A DNA stretch of 64,000 nucleotides, from contig CM049316.1 of NCBI GenBank assembly GCA_026874595.1, positions 42,981,695 through 43,045,694 of the forward strand, read 5' to 3'. The notes under the pieces are model-generated. The model searched no databases. It was not told the origin of the DNA and worked only from the letters and a program-made list of their open reading frames with translations. This stretch comes from Sipunculus nudus. Lineage: Eukaryota; Annelida; Sipuncula; Golfingiida; Sipunculidae. Within the stretch, counting starts at the first letter, position 1. Every line of letters begins with the position of its first letter. Position numbers and translations under genes: made by a program. Below are positions 37,915 to 50,671 of the stretch, piece after piece.

Positions 37915-39441
37915 ATTACCTCTGAAAGTTTATACTTGGAAGTTTAACTGCTAGTAAGTGTGTTGCGATGTTTCCTTCAGCAATATGTCCCGAATTCCAA
38001 TTTAGATAACACAAACCCAAGACACGCAGTAGTTGTACACCGAGCTCGGGTGTCGCCAGAATTAGCGCGTGTAAGCCTTGTCCAAAATGGCCCGCATCTC
38101 ATTTTAAACCGGTAAGGTAAAACTAGATCAAAACAGTGATTATATATAGTTAAAATAGTTCACGATTATATTTTTGCATGTATAGGTAAATGTTGAAAAC
38201 ATGAAAAAATCGAGATTTTGTATTGGACTCGACATTTTTTCTTTTTTTTATTAAATATGTTTAAATTTACATATACCTTTTTGTTAAATTGATTTCTGCA
38301 GATGTATGAGCACTTAGTTTAGGAAAGCATTTAAAAAATGGAGGCGATGACTTTCACCAAAGAAATTTTATAAACTTACATAAAGCTGACGTGAATGTCG
38401 CTTATTATAAACCCCATGGCAAATCATAAAATGTTAAGCTTCGTTCGTGAAATTGATTATGCTGACATATTTTTAGATTTATGCCCCATTAGGATAGCAT
38501 TTTAATGTGCCTCATACCAGTAAAATTAGATTCCCCTTATAAACAAGGGACCCATGGGTCACGGTGATCGGCTAAACTATTTTTCAAATATTAGTATTCG
38601 AAAAGCTAAGAGGAAGTGGCTTTTCTTTCATAAGCAAATATTAAATATATAAATGTCAGAGAAATACTGTGCACTTTTATGGAATTCAACAAACACACGA
38701 GTCTCCGTGATCAAATGTGTAAAACTATCAGTATTTCAACTATGTGACATTGATATGTGATTAAAATACCTACTGAGAATACATGAACTCCAGTACAATA
38801 TAAATTAAAGAAGAAAGAAAGTTGAGATATGCTCTAGTATCATAATGCACATACAATATATATAATGCACATACAATATATAAACTTAAATAAATGCCGT
38901 AAGAAAATACATGAAAATGTAATACATATAAATTGTGACCTGAAACCATTTATAATGCCATGAGTAAAACTAATGATGGGCTTAATTGCGAGTTTTCAAA
39001 GGATTTTATTCAGAACATCAAATCTTAAAAAATTTCGGAGAAAATAAATTCAAATCATTTAAACATTAAAGGTACCTCCCCTCATGGCTTTAATGTATCA
39101 TTTATAAGACTGAACATTTTACGGCTGTATTCTGAATCTATAGCTTGCAGAACACTTGGATTTAATTCTACACATAAAAACATGATTGTTGATTACTAGG
39201 TTGTCTTTAAGCTTTTATTAACCTTCACATATATATTAATGGGTAGTTGTGTTATAATCTAATATTTTATCATATCATTATTTTTAAACATAATTGATAA
39301 TTATAAAATTGTAATAAGTAGAACATGGGATTGAAGACCTGAAAAATTTATTCTGTTATTAATGAATTACAAAGTTATCTCTAGTAATAAAAAAATATTA
39401 GATTATAAGATTAACCTTGTTGATTGAATTTGTCATTTGGA

Positions 39442-39443
<2 letters not shown>
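37915..39443. other. Non-coding DNA, nothing recognised
   Basis: AT-rich. A short direct duplication (ATAATGCACATACAATATAT, twice) is at 38840-38882. Confidence 0.45.
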
Positions 39444-39515
<72 letters not shown>

Positions 39516-39519
39516 GAGA
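39444..39519. repeat. (GA)n microsatellite
   Basis: GA run of about 75 bases, interrupted once by (CAGA)n. Confidence 0.95.
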
Positions 39520-40690
39520 TAGCTTGAGAGCTTTTTATGGTGGTTACTGCAGGCTGCATGGCTGCTTTACCGTGAGTCAACCAGCTGCCAATGTGAAATT
39601 ACATAACAAGCCGTGATTGGCTGCACCACCTAGACAGTAAACTTGCCTGATGTAAACATTTATTCATATCACATGTTCATCTTGGAGAAAAGCTGCAATT
39701 TTGTATCAACTTGTCAACTTGTAGTAGCAGCTCTTTAAAGTTATTGTTTGGGAATTCTGGCCACTCATTGCATACCTGTCAACTGAGCTAACATGTTGTA
39801 AACAATATTTAACTTGGTCTTACAAGCCAAATTTTCAATGATAATTGCTTTCAGTTTTCAGATTGTAAAAGCTTAACACCTAGTTTGTCGAAAATGTGAA
39901 AATTAAATCAACAGTGTCAAATGATACATAATTGTGATTGAATATAATTTTGTTGATTTCACATTTGTGCTAATAATTTAAAAAAGGCAAAACACTGATC
40001 TTATTTCTGGTATACAACTAAATCTTAGGTAAATAGGCATCTGCATGAAAAAGGCTCTCTGGGAAAGTAGTTCATGTCGGGCCCATACCTTTGACAATTT
40101 AAGCAATATTGACCTGAATATATAATATCATGTGCGTAGAAAATATATTGAAGAAAAGTTAGACCAAGTATGATCAAAACAACCTAAGTGGCTTTCATGG
40201 TGGGTAGTCTTGTGTAACAAGTGTAAAAAGGCTTGTTGTAAAGAAAACTTTACTTGTATAGTCTTCCAAAATATGAATATAAGCTACATTTCCTTCACAA
40301 TCGCTTTTAAATTTCAGATTTTATTAACCAAATACCTATTTGTCCATTATGTGAAAATAAAACCAAATGTACCAACAAAGGGTGAAATGTGTTATAATCA
40401 AAATTGAGCAAAATTTAAGGTAGTAATTTTACATTTATGCTCAAATCTACACAATACTGATTTAATTTCTGATATATAATTAATCTAAAAATAGATAAAT
40501 GCTACATAGATCTATAGGCTCTCTAGCTTTATCAATTAACAAGTTAACTGAGAAAACATCTTGCCTGATTTTGACATGTTCGTTCCCATAACTACTGCAA
40601 ATTACGCAATGTTGACCTAATCTTGGACATAATAAATGCAGTACATGCAGGAATGCTTATGCCTAATATGAACCAGTGGTTTTCATAGTG
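39520..40690. other. Non-coding DNA, nothing recognised
   Basis: The blocks near 39930-40200 and 40420-40700 look faintly related (AATTTAAGGTA, CTGATTTAATTTCTG, GGTAAATAGGCATC-like), suggesting an old duplication. This is too weak to delimit. Confidence 0.35.
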
Positions 40691-40960
40691 AGCAGTCTTG
40701 AAATGTAACGATAGGTTTTTGATGGAATTTTGAGTTTTTTCCTCAATATCTTGAAGGAACAAAGTTGCATTGACCCACTTTTGGTTTGGAAGAAGGTCTC
40801 ATGGACATATAACAGTATGTCAAATTTCGGATTTGTAGGTTTAACCGTTTAAAACGTGCCAGTTTTATGGACGAAAATAGATGGATGAAAGGAGAGCCAA
40901 CGGACAAAGGACCATCGGTATATCTCTGTTGACTTATAATCAGCTGAGCCGAAAATGTGA
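40690..40960 (-). repeat. Dispersed-repeat 5' fragment, reversed (copy e)
   Basis: On the minus strand it begins CGGCTCAGCTGATTATAAGTC, continues with CCTTTGTCCGTTGG and a TCCATCTATTTTCGTCC run, then decays. Only the 5' part is recognisable. Confidence 0.45.
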
Positions 40961-41339
40961 GTAAAACAGACAAAACAGTTTGGAGCCACCAGTCTGTTTG
41001 AACTGATAAAAATAATCATAATCAATAAACATATGAGGTTTCAAGAAATTAGATGAAACCACAGATGATAAACTAATACAGGTGGCGCCACCATTCCTTG
41101 GGAACCGATAAAACTAGAATACTGACAGGTCAGGACGTGATTTAAACTATTGAACCAAGATGTCTAGGTGGAATACGTAGTCGAATTGCCAGTAGGATAT
41201 ACTTATGTAGTGTCTATAGTACAAGGTTTTTCGATGGATTTGTGATTGTAGGGGTCCACTGATATCAATAAAATTGGTAATCCTCGCGACGACCTTTGGC
41301 ATTCTTGTAATATGAAAATTAGTGCCGCTATGACGAAAA

Positions 41340-41880
41340 TACCTCCAGAACTAACCAAAATATCTGGTTCAACATTGTTGAGACCTAGGTTTTCATGGTC
41401 AATGATTTGAATGAAACCTTAATAGCAATGATTTAATCCGCATTTTAAATTTTAATATGCAAATTAGGGCCATCATTTTTAAAAATTCGACTTTCTTCAA
41501 TATCTCAAAAAATATTTATCATAACTGTTTGAAGAACGTGTCATGGTCAAAAATTCATATCAAACCAAAATAACAACCTTTGAGTCCGTATTTAAAAATT
41601 TAATATGCAAAATCAGGGCCGCCATTGATAAAAAATTTTTCTTTCTTTAATATCTTTATTGGAAGATATTAAATACCGTTTGATTTTATTTGGACATACA
41701 TGGAATCTAGACAGATTTCATGGTCAAAAATGTTAAAAGACTATCGAACAAATGACTTATGTTCATTTTTTATGTCTTGAAAATGCAAATTACGGCAATC
41801 ATTATTGTAAAACCTCGTCTCCATGATATATTGAAAACATGTGGTTAAATATATTTGCTATACCTGAGGGTTGTTGGTCA
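41340..41880 (+). repeat. Degenerate tandem repeat, three units of about 150-178 bp
   Basis: Each unit contains CATGGTCAA (41394, 41541, 41721), then AATATGCAAAT(C)AGGGCCATCATT (near 41453, 41601, 41782), then a CTTTCTTTAATATCT-type block. The copies are diverged. Confidence 0.6.
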
Positions 41881-42812
41881 GAGATGAAACCTAGCAGTGA
41901 GTGGATGGTGTACCATTTAATCAAGACGGGGTGTTCCTTCTATGCTTAATATTGTAACGTAGAATCATAATGCATATTAGTGCATCAATCATATCTATAT
42001 GGTATCTATATGATAAGTAATATATACATCCTGTGCCGGTTCGATTCAATGGGTTCTGTCCCACATAAAATATACCTGACTATTTATAAATTAATGATCA
42101 TCTTAACCTGGTTGATATATATTATATAGAGAGTAGGTCAAGATGTATAGAAAAATGTATTAGATAAAATTATCAGGATGTAAGATCATTTTACATTGTC
42201 CTATATAGCCATTTGGCCACTTAATCTGGATGGCAACCACATATGACGATGTAGGAAGTTTTGCCATCTGTATGGAATTCTTGTTTAAAGAAAAAAGGGT
42301 TGTGTTCACAAGTACCAGTTCAGATCCACTGGAATAATTAACCTAAGGGTTCATTCAAAATTAAAAAAAAATATCACCTTTTCGCATAAATGAAAATTTG
42401 ATATATCTTTTGTCAAATAATGAAAATAAAAATTAATTTTTTCTTAACACGTATGAGTAGGGTTAGAATTATCAACCTAAAGATATCATAACGCCATTCA
42501 GTCCTTTTTCTATGGCCAGAAGTTTCAATTCACAAGAATATTTAACAGAAGTAAAAGAATCATTATAAGTGCTTGCATATATGATATATGTGGTTGGACA
42601 ATATCTAGTGATACCAAATTCCGTAATTCATGGTTTATGAAGCACAGCAGTTACCAGTAGGGCCACTTAATGACTTGGGTGAGCTGCATGTGTAGCAGTG
42701 TGTAGGGCTGGTCTGTTATCACCACTGCAGAGGTATCCGGTTTCTCACTCAGTGTATACAGTGAGACACTGTACCTCACTGGTGTATGGATCAGCAGTGA
42801 CATGTTCTATAT
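41881..42812. other. Non-coding DNA, nothing recognised
   Basis: No exon, repeat or element was identified. Confidence 0.4.
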
Positions 42813-43402
42813 TTTATACCCTCAAACAGTTGATTTTTATTCAATTATTTCCATTTTTGTATGTTGAGAAAGATAATTTTGTGGAGCTGAATATGTCCAA
42901 AAATGGTTGAATTCTACCTCAGCATAGCCTGTTGTACTTCAGGGTCACGCGAGATAGCGCGAGATCTCGCCCGAATCAATGCGCCGAAAGACTAAGCCCG
43001 AGTCAGTCATATAGGAAACGTGGCTGTATTTATTTTCCCTATATAACATCTATAAAACTCCTGAGGTTTGGGCCTCTTTTAAATAATTTTCAAAATTAAT
43101 TCTGATATTAAACCGTTTTTTACCTGATAATTTGTTGTTTCTTCAGTCAAACTAGACCAAGAAAAAGGGGACTTGTGTATCTCAATTTTTAAACCATCCT
43201 GGCCCGAATGCAGTGAAGCCCAAAATACCCCACCAAGCAGTCCCAAACAAGCATTTGGACAACACCTCTTTGATTGGCCACAGATTTTTAAAAAATTCCC
43301 AGACCATTCACTACTCCCCTTCAGGTTCAGGGCTTGGTGACCCCAGGTCATGAAAACAAATAGGACCACGTGACCTACACTCTCAGTGCTCCGTTGCTTT
43401 GT

Positions 43403-43771
43403 AGGATTTTTCCCTCAGATAATAGAAAACAGCACAGAATTTTAGGTTTAAATTACCAAGTAGCCGAAATATCTGTCCTTTATATTATACTGCCAGTCTG
43501 ATATTTATACGTGATAAACAAGGAGCTAGAAGGGTCGCGACAGACTACTGAACTTCGCCTTATGTCGATTATCCTTTAGTCCCTTAACACGTCTAAAGAC
43601 TAAACCTAATGCTGACCAGACGTGGGCCACTGGCATCATTCAAATGCATGTGGAAGAGTGAGGAGGCCGGGACATTCCTGGCAGTAGGCCAGCCTACTTT
43701 ACAATAGGGGTGGCATTAATGGGCGAGTCCAAATACTGGTAGCTGACCGGTAGTAGGCCTGATGTCTTACA
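43403..43771 (+). repeat. Direct repeat Y, copy 1
   Basis: AGGATTTTTCCCTCAGATAA...CTGATGTCTTACA, nearly identical to 48046-48375. Copy 2 lacks about 40 bases (GCTGACCAGACGTGGGCCAC and following). Confidence 0.9.
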
Positions 43772-44283
43772 CTCTCCCCCCTTATTTGAAAAAAAAAAAC
43801 CGAAGTTTTTTTTGTTAAATAAAGAAGACATCTTAGCCATATACAGGCAAATGCAATTTTGAACAGACGCACATTACAGCGTCAAGGTAAAAATACCTTG
43901 GGACAGAGATTCCAGGAAAAACCATGAGCTTGTAAATAATTGTGCCTATAAGAGAGCTGGCAGTATTTATTTTATATAATTGCAATATCTTAATCTGTTG
44001 CCCCTCCCACAATTTTGTAAATTGGTAAGTTTATACAAATAAACACATCAGTTAGTAATGGAATGATAACAACATATAGAATAGCATTTCATGCGTCAGT
44101 AAAACATTAATGTTTGCAAAATATTTTGCATAATGTTTAGATTGGCTGGACTATGTCAGTGTAGAACAAAATATAAGACAGTCCTACTCAGAAATTATTC
44201 AGCATTTAGCATTCAAAAATGTCTTTCATTATAACTTTGCACAAGCAGGCAAGTCCATAGGCAGATTTTTATTTATTGTATTG

Positions 44284-44285
<2 letters not shown>

Positions 44286-44331
<46 letters not shown>
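44286..44331. repeat. (TA)n microsatellite
   Basis: Uninterrupted TA run. Confidence 0.95.
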
Positions 44332-44334
<3 letters not shown>

Positions 44335-45008
44335 AAATATATATGTTAGGGGCACTGCTGCTGGGCAACATCAACTGTATCCCCCGTGTTGTAACTTGTA
44401 GCTGTGCTGAACATACTGGTGTGTGCAGGAGGCAGAACATGTACGTCTTTCTCCTGCAAAGAAATAAAAGAACGCCGCAGTATCTATTCCACACAAATTA
44501 CATCACAACATATAACAAGAATGAACAACTCTGACTTAAAAGTCAATGTGACTTGTTTTTATAACTACCGCTTACAGCTTACAGGTCTGAATAACTTTGA
44601 CATGCCATATTGCTCTGGTTAATGTAACAATTATCATATACAGGTTGAATGGAGAATACGGTCAGGTCATAACAATACATTACAAGGGCTTATATATGTA
44701 TCTAAATGGATGCAAACTTGCATGAATAACAATTAAACTCAAAGTATAATAAGATGTTTTCATAATTAATGTTTTTTAATTAATTCAGTTGTGCAAGTCA
44801 TGTTATACTAAAAGGAAGAAACTAAATAGCCTTAAACAGTAAGCTGTAATAAACGAATACTGTATCAATTTGCAAAGAGACCAACAGTACAGTTGGTCGA
44901 ATTATGAATGAAATATCCCACTATTTATTATAAATATTACACTATTTATTCAATCCTTTAATGCGAGAGAGTGAACTAGCTAATAACAAGCTAACAAATA
45001 TATATTGG

Positions 45009-45308
45009 GTATAATTCCTAAATTAACATATCCGTTTTTAATAGATTTAATTGTTTACTTTTAATATTGATATCCAGTAATTTAAAATTTATACTACTAG
45101 GAATATAAATGTGCTGTTTATTTTAAATGCCCTATGTTGTTCAAATTACTTAACTGTGTATAATTCCTAAATTAACATATCCGTTTTTAATAGATTTAAT
45201 TGTTAACATTTAATCTGATATCCAGTAATTTAAAATGTATACTACTAGAAATATTAATGTGCTGTTTACTTTAAATGCTCTATGTTGTTCAAATAGCTAA
45301 ACTGTGTT
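45009..45308 (+). repeat. Tandem duplication, about 150-bp unit
   Basis: TATAATTCCTAAATTAACAT opens both units (45010 and 45160), and both close with TATGTTGTTCAAAT and CTGTGT. Differences are few, so the duplication is fairly recent. Confidence 0.9.
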
Positions 45309-48045
45309 AAAGGTGGTTAATGGCATCCCCGAATATTACAATATGTTTCCTGTTTCGTAAATGCCACCTTAAACACACTTGACGCATACTTCTCAGCCAG
45401 ATTTAACTAATCTGGAATTACTCGAATTATCAGTATTTCCAGACACTCGAAAGGTATACAAAGCTACTGCACCTGATAAGCGTTTTGACAGCTGGCTGCT
45501 TGATAAACAGAGACATGACATAAGGCCAGGTGCATAGTTGATATCAGACTTCATATATACAGGATAATATAGTGTGAATTGTGCAGCACTGATAAAAGGA
45601 GGGCGATTATGAGGGTTTGGGAGATCACAAAGGCTGATGGCCGTTGCGTGTTACATCATCTGATACCAGTCTGTAGGCTCAACAAATATGCCTGAACTTG
45701 TGACTTGTATGTTATCTCACTGTGAATGCACGTGTGACTGAGCATGTGATAGATTCTTTCAATAAAGCTATTTACCTACTTTAGAAATACCTCTTTCAGT
45801 TGCCACAGTTGTTAACTAGGGGCTTTATTTTTCTAGGAAAAACAGAAATATATTTAAACAGTTTCTCAATAAATATTATTCAGAGGGGAACGCCCACGTC
45901 TGATTTGTTATTTAGTAATATTTACCTCTTAAGAGTTTTCATTAAAAGTTTAAAGCATTGATTTTAACCACACAAAATTACCCATTACAATTCAAATCTA
46001 AAAGATTACTGACCTTGGCCCATAAACAACAAATTCTGCACCTGCACTTAGTTTCAAATTATAGGTTATCCATTTGAGCCTTAGAGTTGTACATTTTTTG
46101 TTTTTTGTATTTGTAATTTTTTTCTGTTTTTATTTTTGTTTATTTAAATTTCATAGACTCAACAACAAGATTAGTATCACTACTACTTTCACAGGTTGAT
46201 GTTATGGGATTTTGGCGCTTGCTTTTAATCTGTTTATAAATATTAATTTTAAAATGAGAAAACTACTGGTTTTATTTTTCGTACATCAAATTGTATTTTT
46301 TAAATAAATCATGATCTTAAGCATTTAAATAACTATGAAATGTACCTTATAAATTTCATTTTATAGTAAACTCTTTAACAAAGCTTTTTTCCTATGGGTT
46401 AAGTGCATAAATATTGTATGCTTGGCCCTGTAACATGGGTGCAAACTCATCAGATTTAACATTGCACTAATTGCTGCCCCGTCCAGTGAATGACAGAAAA
46501 CTTCTAGACATTCATAATTATGACTTTTTACAGGGTCAGCATAGTTTCAGAATCGACTGCACAAATATTGGTTTCCTTAGATTTTTTTAAATGTTTAATT
46601 ATTATTTTAAACCTAAAGTGTTTTAATCTTTCAAAAGTTATAAATTGTAAGATCTTGTTCAGTCGCAATATTAAACCTTGAAACCAGCCAGATAGATCTT
46701 ACAAATATATACAAAAATGATGAATGATATTATTATCTTTAGACTGTATTATATGCTTACTTTAACATTTATGTATTTTAATGATTGTTATATGGATTTA
46801 TAATGGGGGATAATGATATAACAATATTTTGCTTAGTTTGTCGTGTTTTATGTCAACTTTAAACTTAAGATGAACTTTATCACTGTATCTATATATGCAG
46901 CACCTCATCAGAATAATTAATAACCTTATTTAACATAAAAATTATAAAAGTTCTGTATTGCAAAAAAAGGATATATAGAGCATAACACTATATATTTATA
47001 TCAACGCTTACTTGGCATAACAACCATAAAACCTAATCATTTACATTAACTTTATTAGCACACGGCTCTATCTCTATACAATTAGTTCATGCTGCCTTAC
47101 CTGGCCCTGTGTTATTAACAGATACACTCAAAGTAACATTTTCTATGGTTTCTACATTTCATGCACATCAAAACAATAGTGGCACATACCTGTGTCAATG
47201 AGTACAATACTTTAGTTTATTTTCTCACAATATAGACCTACCTCCGGGCCGATCAGTTGACACAACATTTGTGTCATTCATTACACACGGGTTGCCCGAA
47301 GGCACAGTTTTTCGTATTTCTTTAGTTATACAGCTAGTCCTCGTTTGAGCGCTATTGGAAAGATTTCAAACTATCGCGGCAGGCTACAACTATTCAGGTT
47401 CGCCTTATGTCGACACATGTTTGAACCTTTCGAGCGCTGAGGTCATTTTCATGCCATTGAACTTCAGCAGTTCCCTATTTCCAGCCACATAGGGCCATTT
47501 CTCATGTCATTTACAGCAATTTTAATTTCAAGCCGCTCAGGGCCATTTTTCATGTCAACTAGGGCAATTCAATATTTCTAGCCTCATTGCTAATCATAGT
47601 TATTGCCAATATAAGCGATCTTATAAAGTACAGGCATGTCTCCGTTACTACTTTATATATTTTCGTGTCGGTTAACAGCGGCCACGCTTACCTATGCTAC
47701 GGCAATTCTCTTTAAACGGTCACAGAGGCCAATTTCTCATGATATCTACATCAAATCTATTCAACCAGCCTCTTAATGCCCTTTTTGATATGTACAATAG
47801 TATATTGTACTCTATAACATTTAACACAAACACAAAATTCACATACCGTAGTATTTCCAGGAACCTTGAACTTCTGGATTGGGTGGTCTTCTTCATCTTT
47901 ACTCTTCTTCATTTATGTACCTAACTACTTTATGTGTGGCAGTTCATTTTTTAAATTTTGAAGAACAAATATTGCCAAAAATGCAGATTCGAATCACTGC
48001 TCGTAAATATTTTAGTTTTAAAAGCTGGCAACCGCTCGCCAATGA

Positions 48046-48375
48046 AGGATTTTTCCCTCAGATAATAGAAAACAACACAGAATTTTAGGTTTAAATTACC
48101 AAGTAGCCGAAATATTTGTTCTTTATATTATACTGCCAGTCTGATATTTACACGTGATAAACAAGGAGCTAGAAGGGTCGCGGCAGACTACTGAACTTCG
48201 CCTTATGTCTTTTATCCTTTAGCCCCTTAACACGTCTAAATGACTAAACCTAATGCGGAAGAGTGAGGAAGCCGGGACATTCCTGGCCGTGGGCCAGCCT
48301 ACTTTACAATAGGGGTGGCATTGATGGGTTAGTCCAAATACTGATAGCTGACCGGTAGAGGCCTGATGTCTTACA
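48046..48375 (+). repeat. Direct repeat Y, copy 2
   Basis: Second copy of the 43403-43771 block, with an internal deletion, lying directly upstream of the gag-like remnant. Confidence 0.9.
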
Positions 48376-48499
48376 GCTTCAACACGTTTTTACAGACCTA
48401 CTGGACTAATTGTTCACGCAGTTTCGGATATAACACTTGGATTTTTATACTTAAGGACTGTAGTATCAAATACGTAGGGAATAAAGCGGCCCGCACTTA

Positions 48500-49170
48500 C
48501 ACTGCCGAGAAAGTCCAGCCATGTCCAATACGCGACCTCGGGTGCGTGGGAGCAGAGACAAAGCAGGTTTGCAAACAAAAAAAAGACCTCTGGAGATCTG
48601 TTTGGACAGCTGATCGACCAAATGAACAACGGAGACCTCAGAGAAGGCTCCGGAAAAAATGCCGCTGAAACAGCGAAGCAAAACTCGAATAGTCGAGCAG
48701 GTAAACAGGCCGAAGCCGGCTAAACTGAAAAGGTCAACCAAGATGGCGACCACGATGTCACGCTTGCCAAATTTTCAGTGGGGGAAACAACGGACAATTT
48801 CCCGAAGTTAGCCCTACATATGCAACAGCTGCACTTGCAACAACAACAATTGCTTATCGCCATCAATAGCCAGCCTTAAAGACTTCATGCGAAAAAAAAA
48901 GAAACGAAAAATTTAATCGGACGATGATAGTGATCATGATACAGATACAGGGAGCGAGGGTGCCCCTGAAGGCGTGATGCCACAAGATGGCGGCGACCAA
49001 GATGGCGGTGTAAACAAAGATGGCGCGTCAACAAAGCTGTTGCAGGACCCAGCTCAACCGTATAAGTTAGTGATATAGATAGTGAACTCATGGAGTCAGA
49101 ACCCGAAGACAGAGAGGTTAGTGATCAGCTAATGCAGGAATTAGAAACTGACTATTTAAAACTGTGACAT
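48500..49170 (+). pseudogene. Gag-like ORF remnant of the DIRS-like element
   Basis: Across frame shifts and stops the plus strand gives hydrophilic blocks: DLFGQLIDQMNNGDLREGSG, then FPKLALHMQQLHLQQQQLLI. After these come a KKKKRK patch, an acidic SDDDSDHDTDTGSEG stretch and a second acidic block ending ELETDYLKL. Low complexity, a Gln-rich helix and a basic patch next to acidic tracts suit the first ORF of tyrosine-recombinase retroelements. GC content is higher than in the flanks. Not functional as it stands. Confidence 0.5.
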
Positions 49171-49210
49171 TTGTGACACAGCAGGTAAATAACAGCATGA
49201 TCTGACACAA

Positions 49211-49585
49211 AAAGCCTATCCACATAATGCATTACTTTGTCCTGTTAAAACTATGAAGAGTTACCTCGACAAAACTGCAACTATAAGAGGTAATGAGACC
49301 AAGCTCTTTATTTCCTTCATTAAACCCCATGTTGCTGTATCTAAAGACACAATCACTAGGTGGATTAAAATCACACTTAGTGAATCAGGTATAGACTTGA
49401 ATAACTTCACAGTACATAGCTGCAGGGCAGCAGCGACTAGTAAAGCTAAACAGTGTGAGGTGCCTTGAGAAACTATCATCAAAACTGCTGGATGGACAAA
49501 CAGCAAGAATTTGCTAAATTTTATGACAAGCCTATAATTGAAACTTCATTCTCAGAGAGTTTACTGGATGCAGCATTATAATGTG
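49211..49585 (+). pseudogene. Tyrosine recombinase C-terminal half, broken
   Basis: The plus strand reads NALLCPVKTMKSYLDKT, then LFISFIKPHVAVSKDTITRW, then VHSCRAAATSKA. These match the core of DIRS/Ngaro-type tyrosine recombinases. H-x-x-R (HSCR) supplies two catalytic residues. After a TGA at 49466 the frame continues with TIIKTAGWTNSKN. A frameshift then leads to FAKFYDKPIIETSFSESLL and a natural stop near 49580, giving the expected Trp and catalytic Tyr. The first catalytic Arg and all upstream domains are missing. One stop and one frameshift make this a pseudogene. Confidence 0.8.
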
Positions 49586-49935
49586 ATTATTATTAAACTT
49601 ATTGGTATATATGTACTTGTTGGTTATTTGTGGACACACTTTGAACATCTCGCGTGACCCTGAAGTACAATAGGCTAGGCTATGCTACTAATTAAATGAG
49701 ACTGAACGGTAAGTTGAAATTTGATGAGAATTATACTGAGGCATAGCCTAGTACGGAGGGGTCACGGGCTTTATACCCTCAAACAGTTGATTTTTATTCA
49801 ATTATTTCCATGTTGGTATGTTGAGAAAGATAATTTTGTGGAGCTGAATATGTCAAAAAAATGGTTGAATTATATTAGATATCAGCTGAGCAAGGACTAG
49901 AGGTGCGGACAGTGTTACAAGTGCTCTTTTTATTG

Positions 49936-50671
49936 TGTGACACGGGCGTAACTCCTGTTGTGGCGCCCCCGCCGGGCCGCTTGTTACATTCTCAGTTTAA
50001 TCCGTACTGGTTAAGCTCTCGTTGTCACGCTGGCTTGGGGCTTTCCCGCCTGGCCGAGATCACGTGTGCACCATGGTATGTGGAGACACAGCGATGTTTT
50101 TCTAGATGATTCCTGTAACGCGTGTTTCCTGTGTATTATGTTAGATCCTTTAGATTGTTCGAGAAGTGGAAAATTCTCGGCTTGGGGCAAGAAGTTATAA
50201 ATAGGGGGCTGTGTTTTAAACCGGGAGAGAGGAGATAAGATTTCAGCGGACACAGACGTGTTTATGTCAGTTTGTGGGACCTATCCGATTATCCAGTAAT
50301 TTCAGGGATTCTACTCTTACTAACTCTATACAATTTAATGCTGCCTGCCTAAAGTTTACTTTCTGGATTGTTACAAAAGCTTTACATTGGACTGTTATTC
50401 TCCGAGAGGATTGGTGTGGACTTTTCATCCGGCATAGACATTTCAAAGAACTTATCGTTGTGACGGTGGTGGTATCCAGGTACTGTGCATATTGTTTATT
50501 TTACTGTGTGATTGTATTGGTTTGATATACCGCTGTTATACTGTTTAATTGTATTGATTTTGTGTATTGTAATGTTAGGGTTGTTTTAGGAATAAATTAA
50601 AGTTATTTGTTAACAAAACCACTGACTTCTTTATTTATTCCCCTAGACATTTCACGCTGCCTAGTGTTACA
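49936..50671 (+). mobile_element. Candidate solo LTR (Gypsy-like)
   Basis: The segment starts TGTGACAC and ends GTGTTACA, a near-perfect terminal inverted repeat of LTR type. It contains TATAAATA (50196-50203) and AATAAA (50591-50596) in the order promoter, R region, polyadenylation signal. The start is GC-rich. No matching target duplication was found, and there is no second LTR or internal coding region, so a solo LTR is the simplest reading. A gene promoter with a first exon is the alternative. Confidence 0.5.
50196..50203 (+). promoter_or_regulatory. TATA box of the candidate LTR
   Basis: TATAAATA followed by a G-rich stretch, placed about 395 bases before AATAAA. Confidence 0.5.

Larger units (their letters stand above)
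43772..48045. other. Sequence between the Y repeats, largely unassigned
   Basis: AT-rich, with a TA microsatellite (44286-44331) and a tandem duplication (45009-45308). Around 47340-47450 a TCGCGGCAG...TTCGCCTTATGTCGAC block resembles part of the Y repeat. No gene is supported. Confidence 0.45.
42813..49871 (+). mobile_element. Decayed tyrosine-recombinase (DIRS-like) retroelement
   Basis: A 101-base block (42813-42913) recurs directly at 49770-49871. Next to the left copy lies AGCATAGCCTGTTGTACTTC (42921-42955, continuing AGGGTCACGCGAGAT), whose reverse complement is at 49647-49686. A third, direct version is at 49739-49768. Such mixtures of inverted and direct terminal repeats are typical of DIRS/Ngaro-type elements. 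Inside are gag-like and tyrosine-recombinase remnants, but no reverse transcriptase. A 369-base block at 43403-43771 recurs at 48046-48375, and the 4.3 kb between them may be a foreign insertion. Confidence 0.6.

Noticed and set aside
43079-43369. 96-residue minus-strand ORF
   Set aside because: No recognisable motif and no splice support. It lies inside the terminal region of the tyrosine-recombinase element.
48366-48753. ORFs of 71-100 residues on both strands
   Set aside because: They overlap the gag-like remnant in other frames and span the end of the Y repeat. None matches the block order of the remnant.
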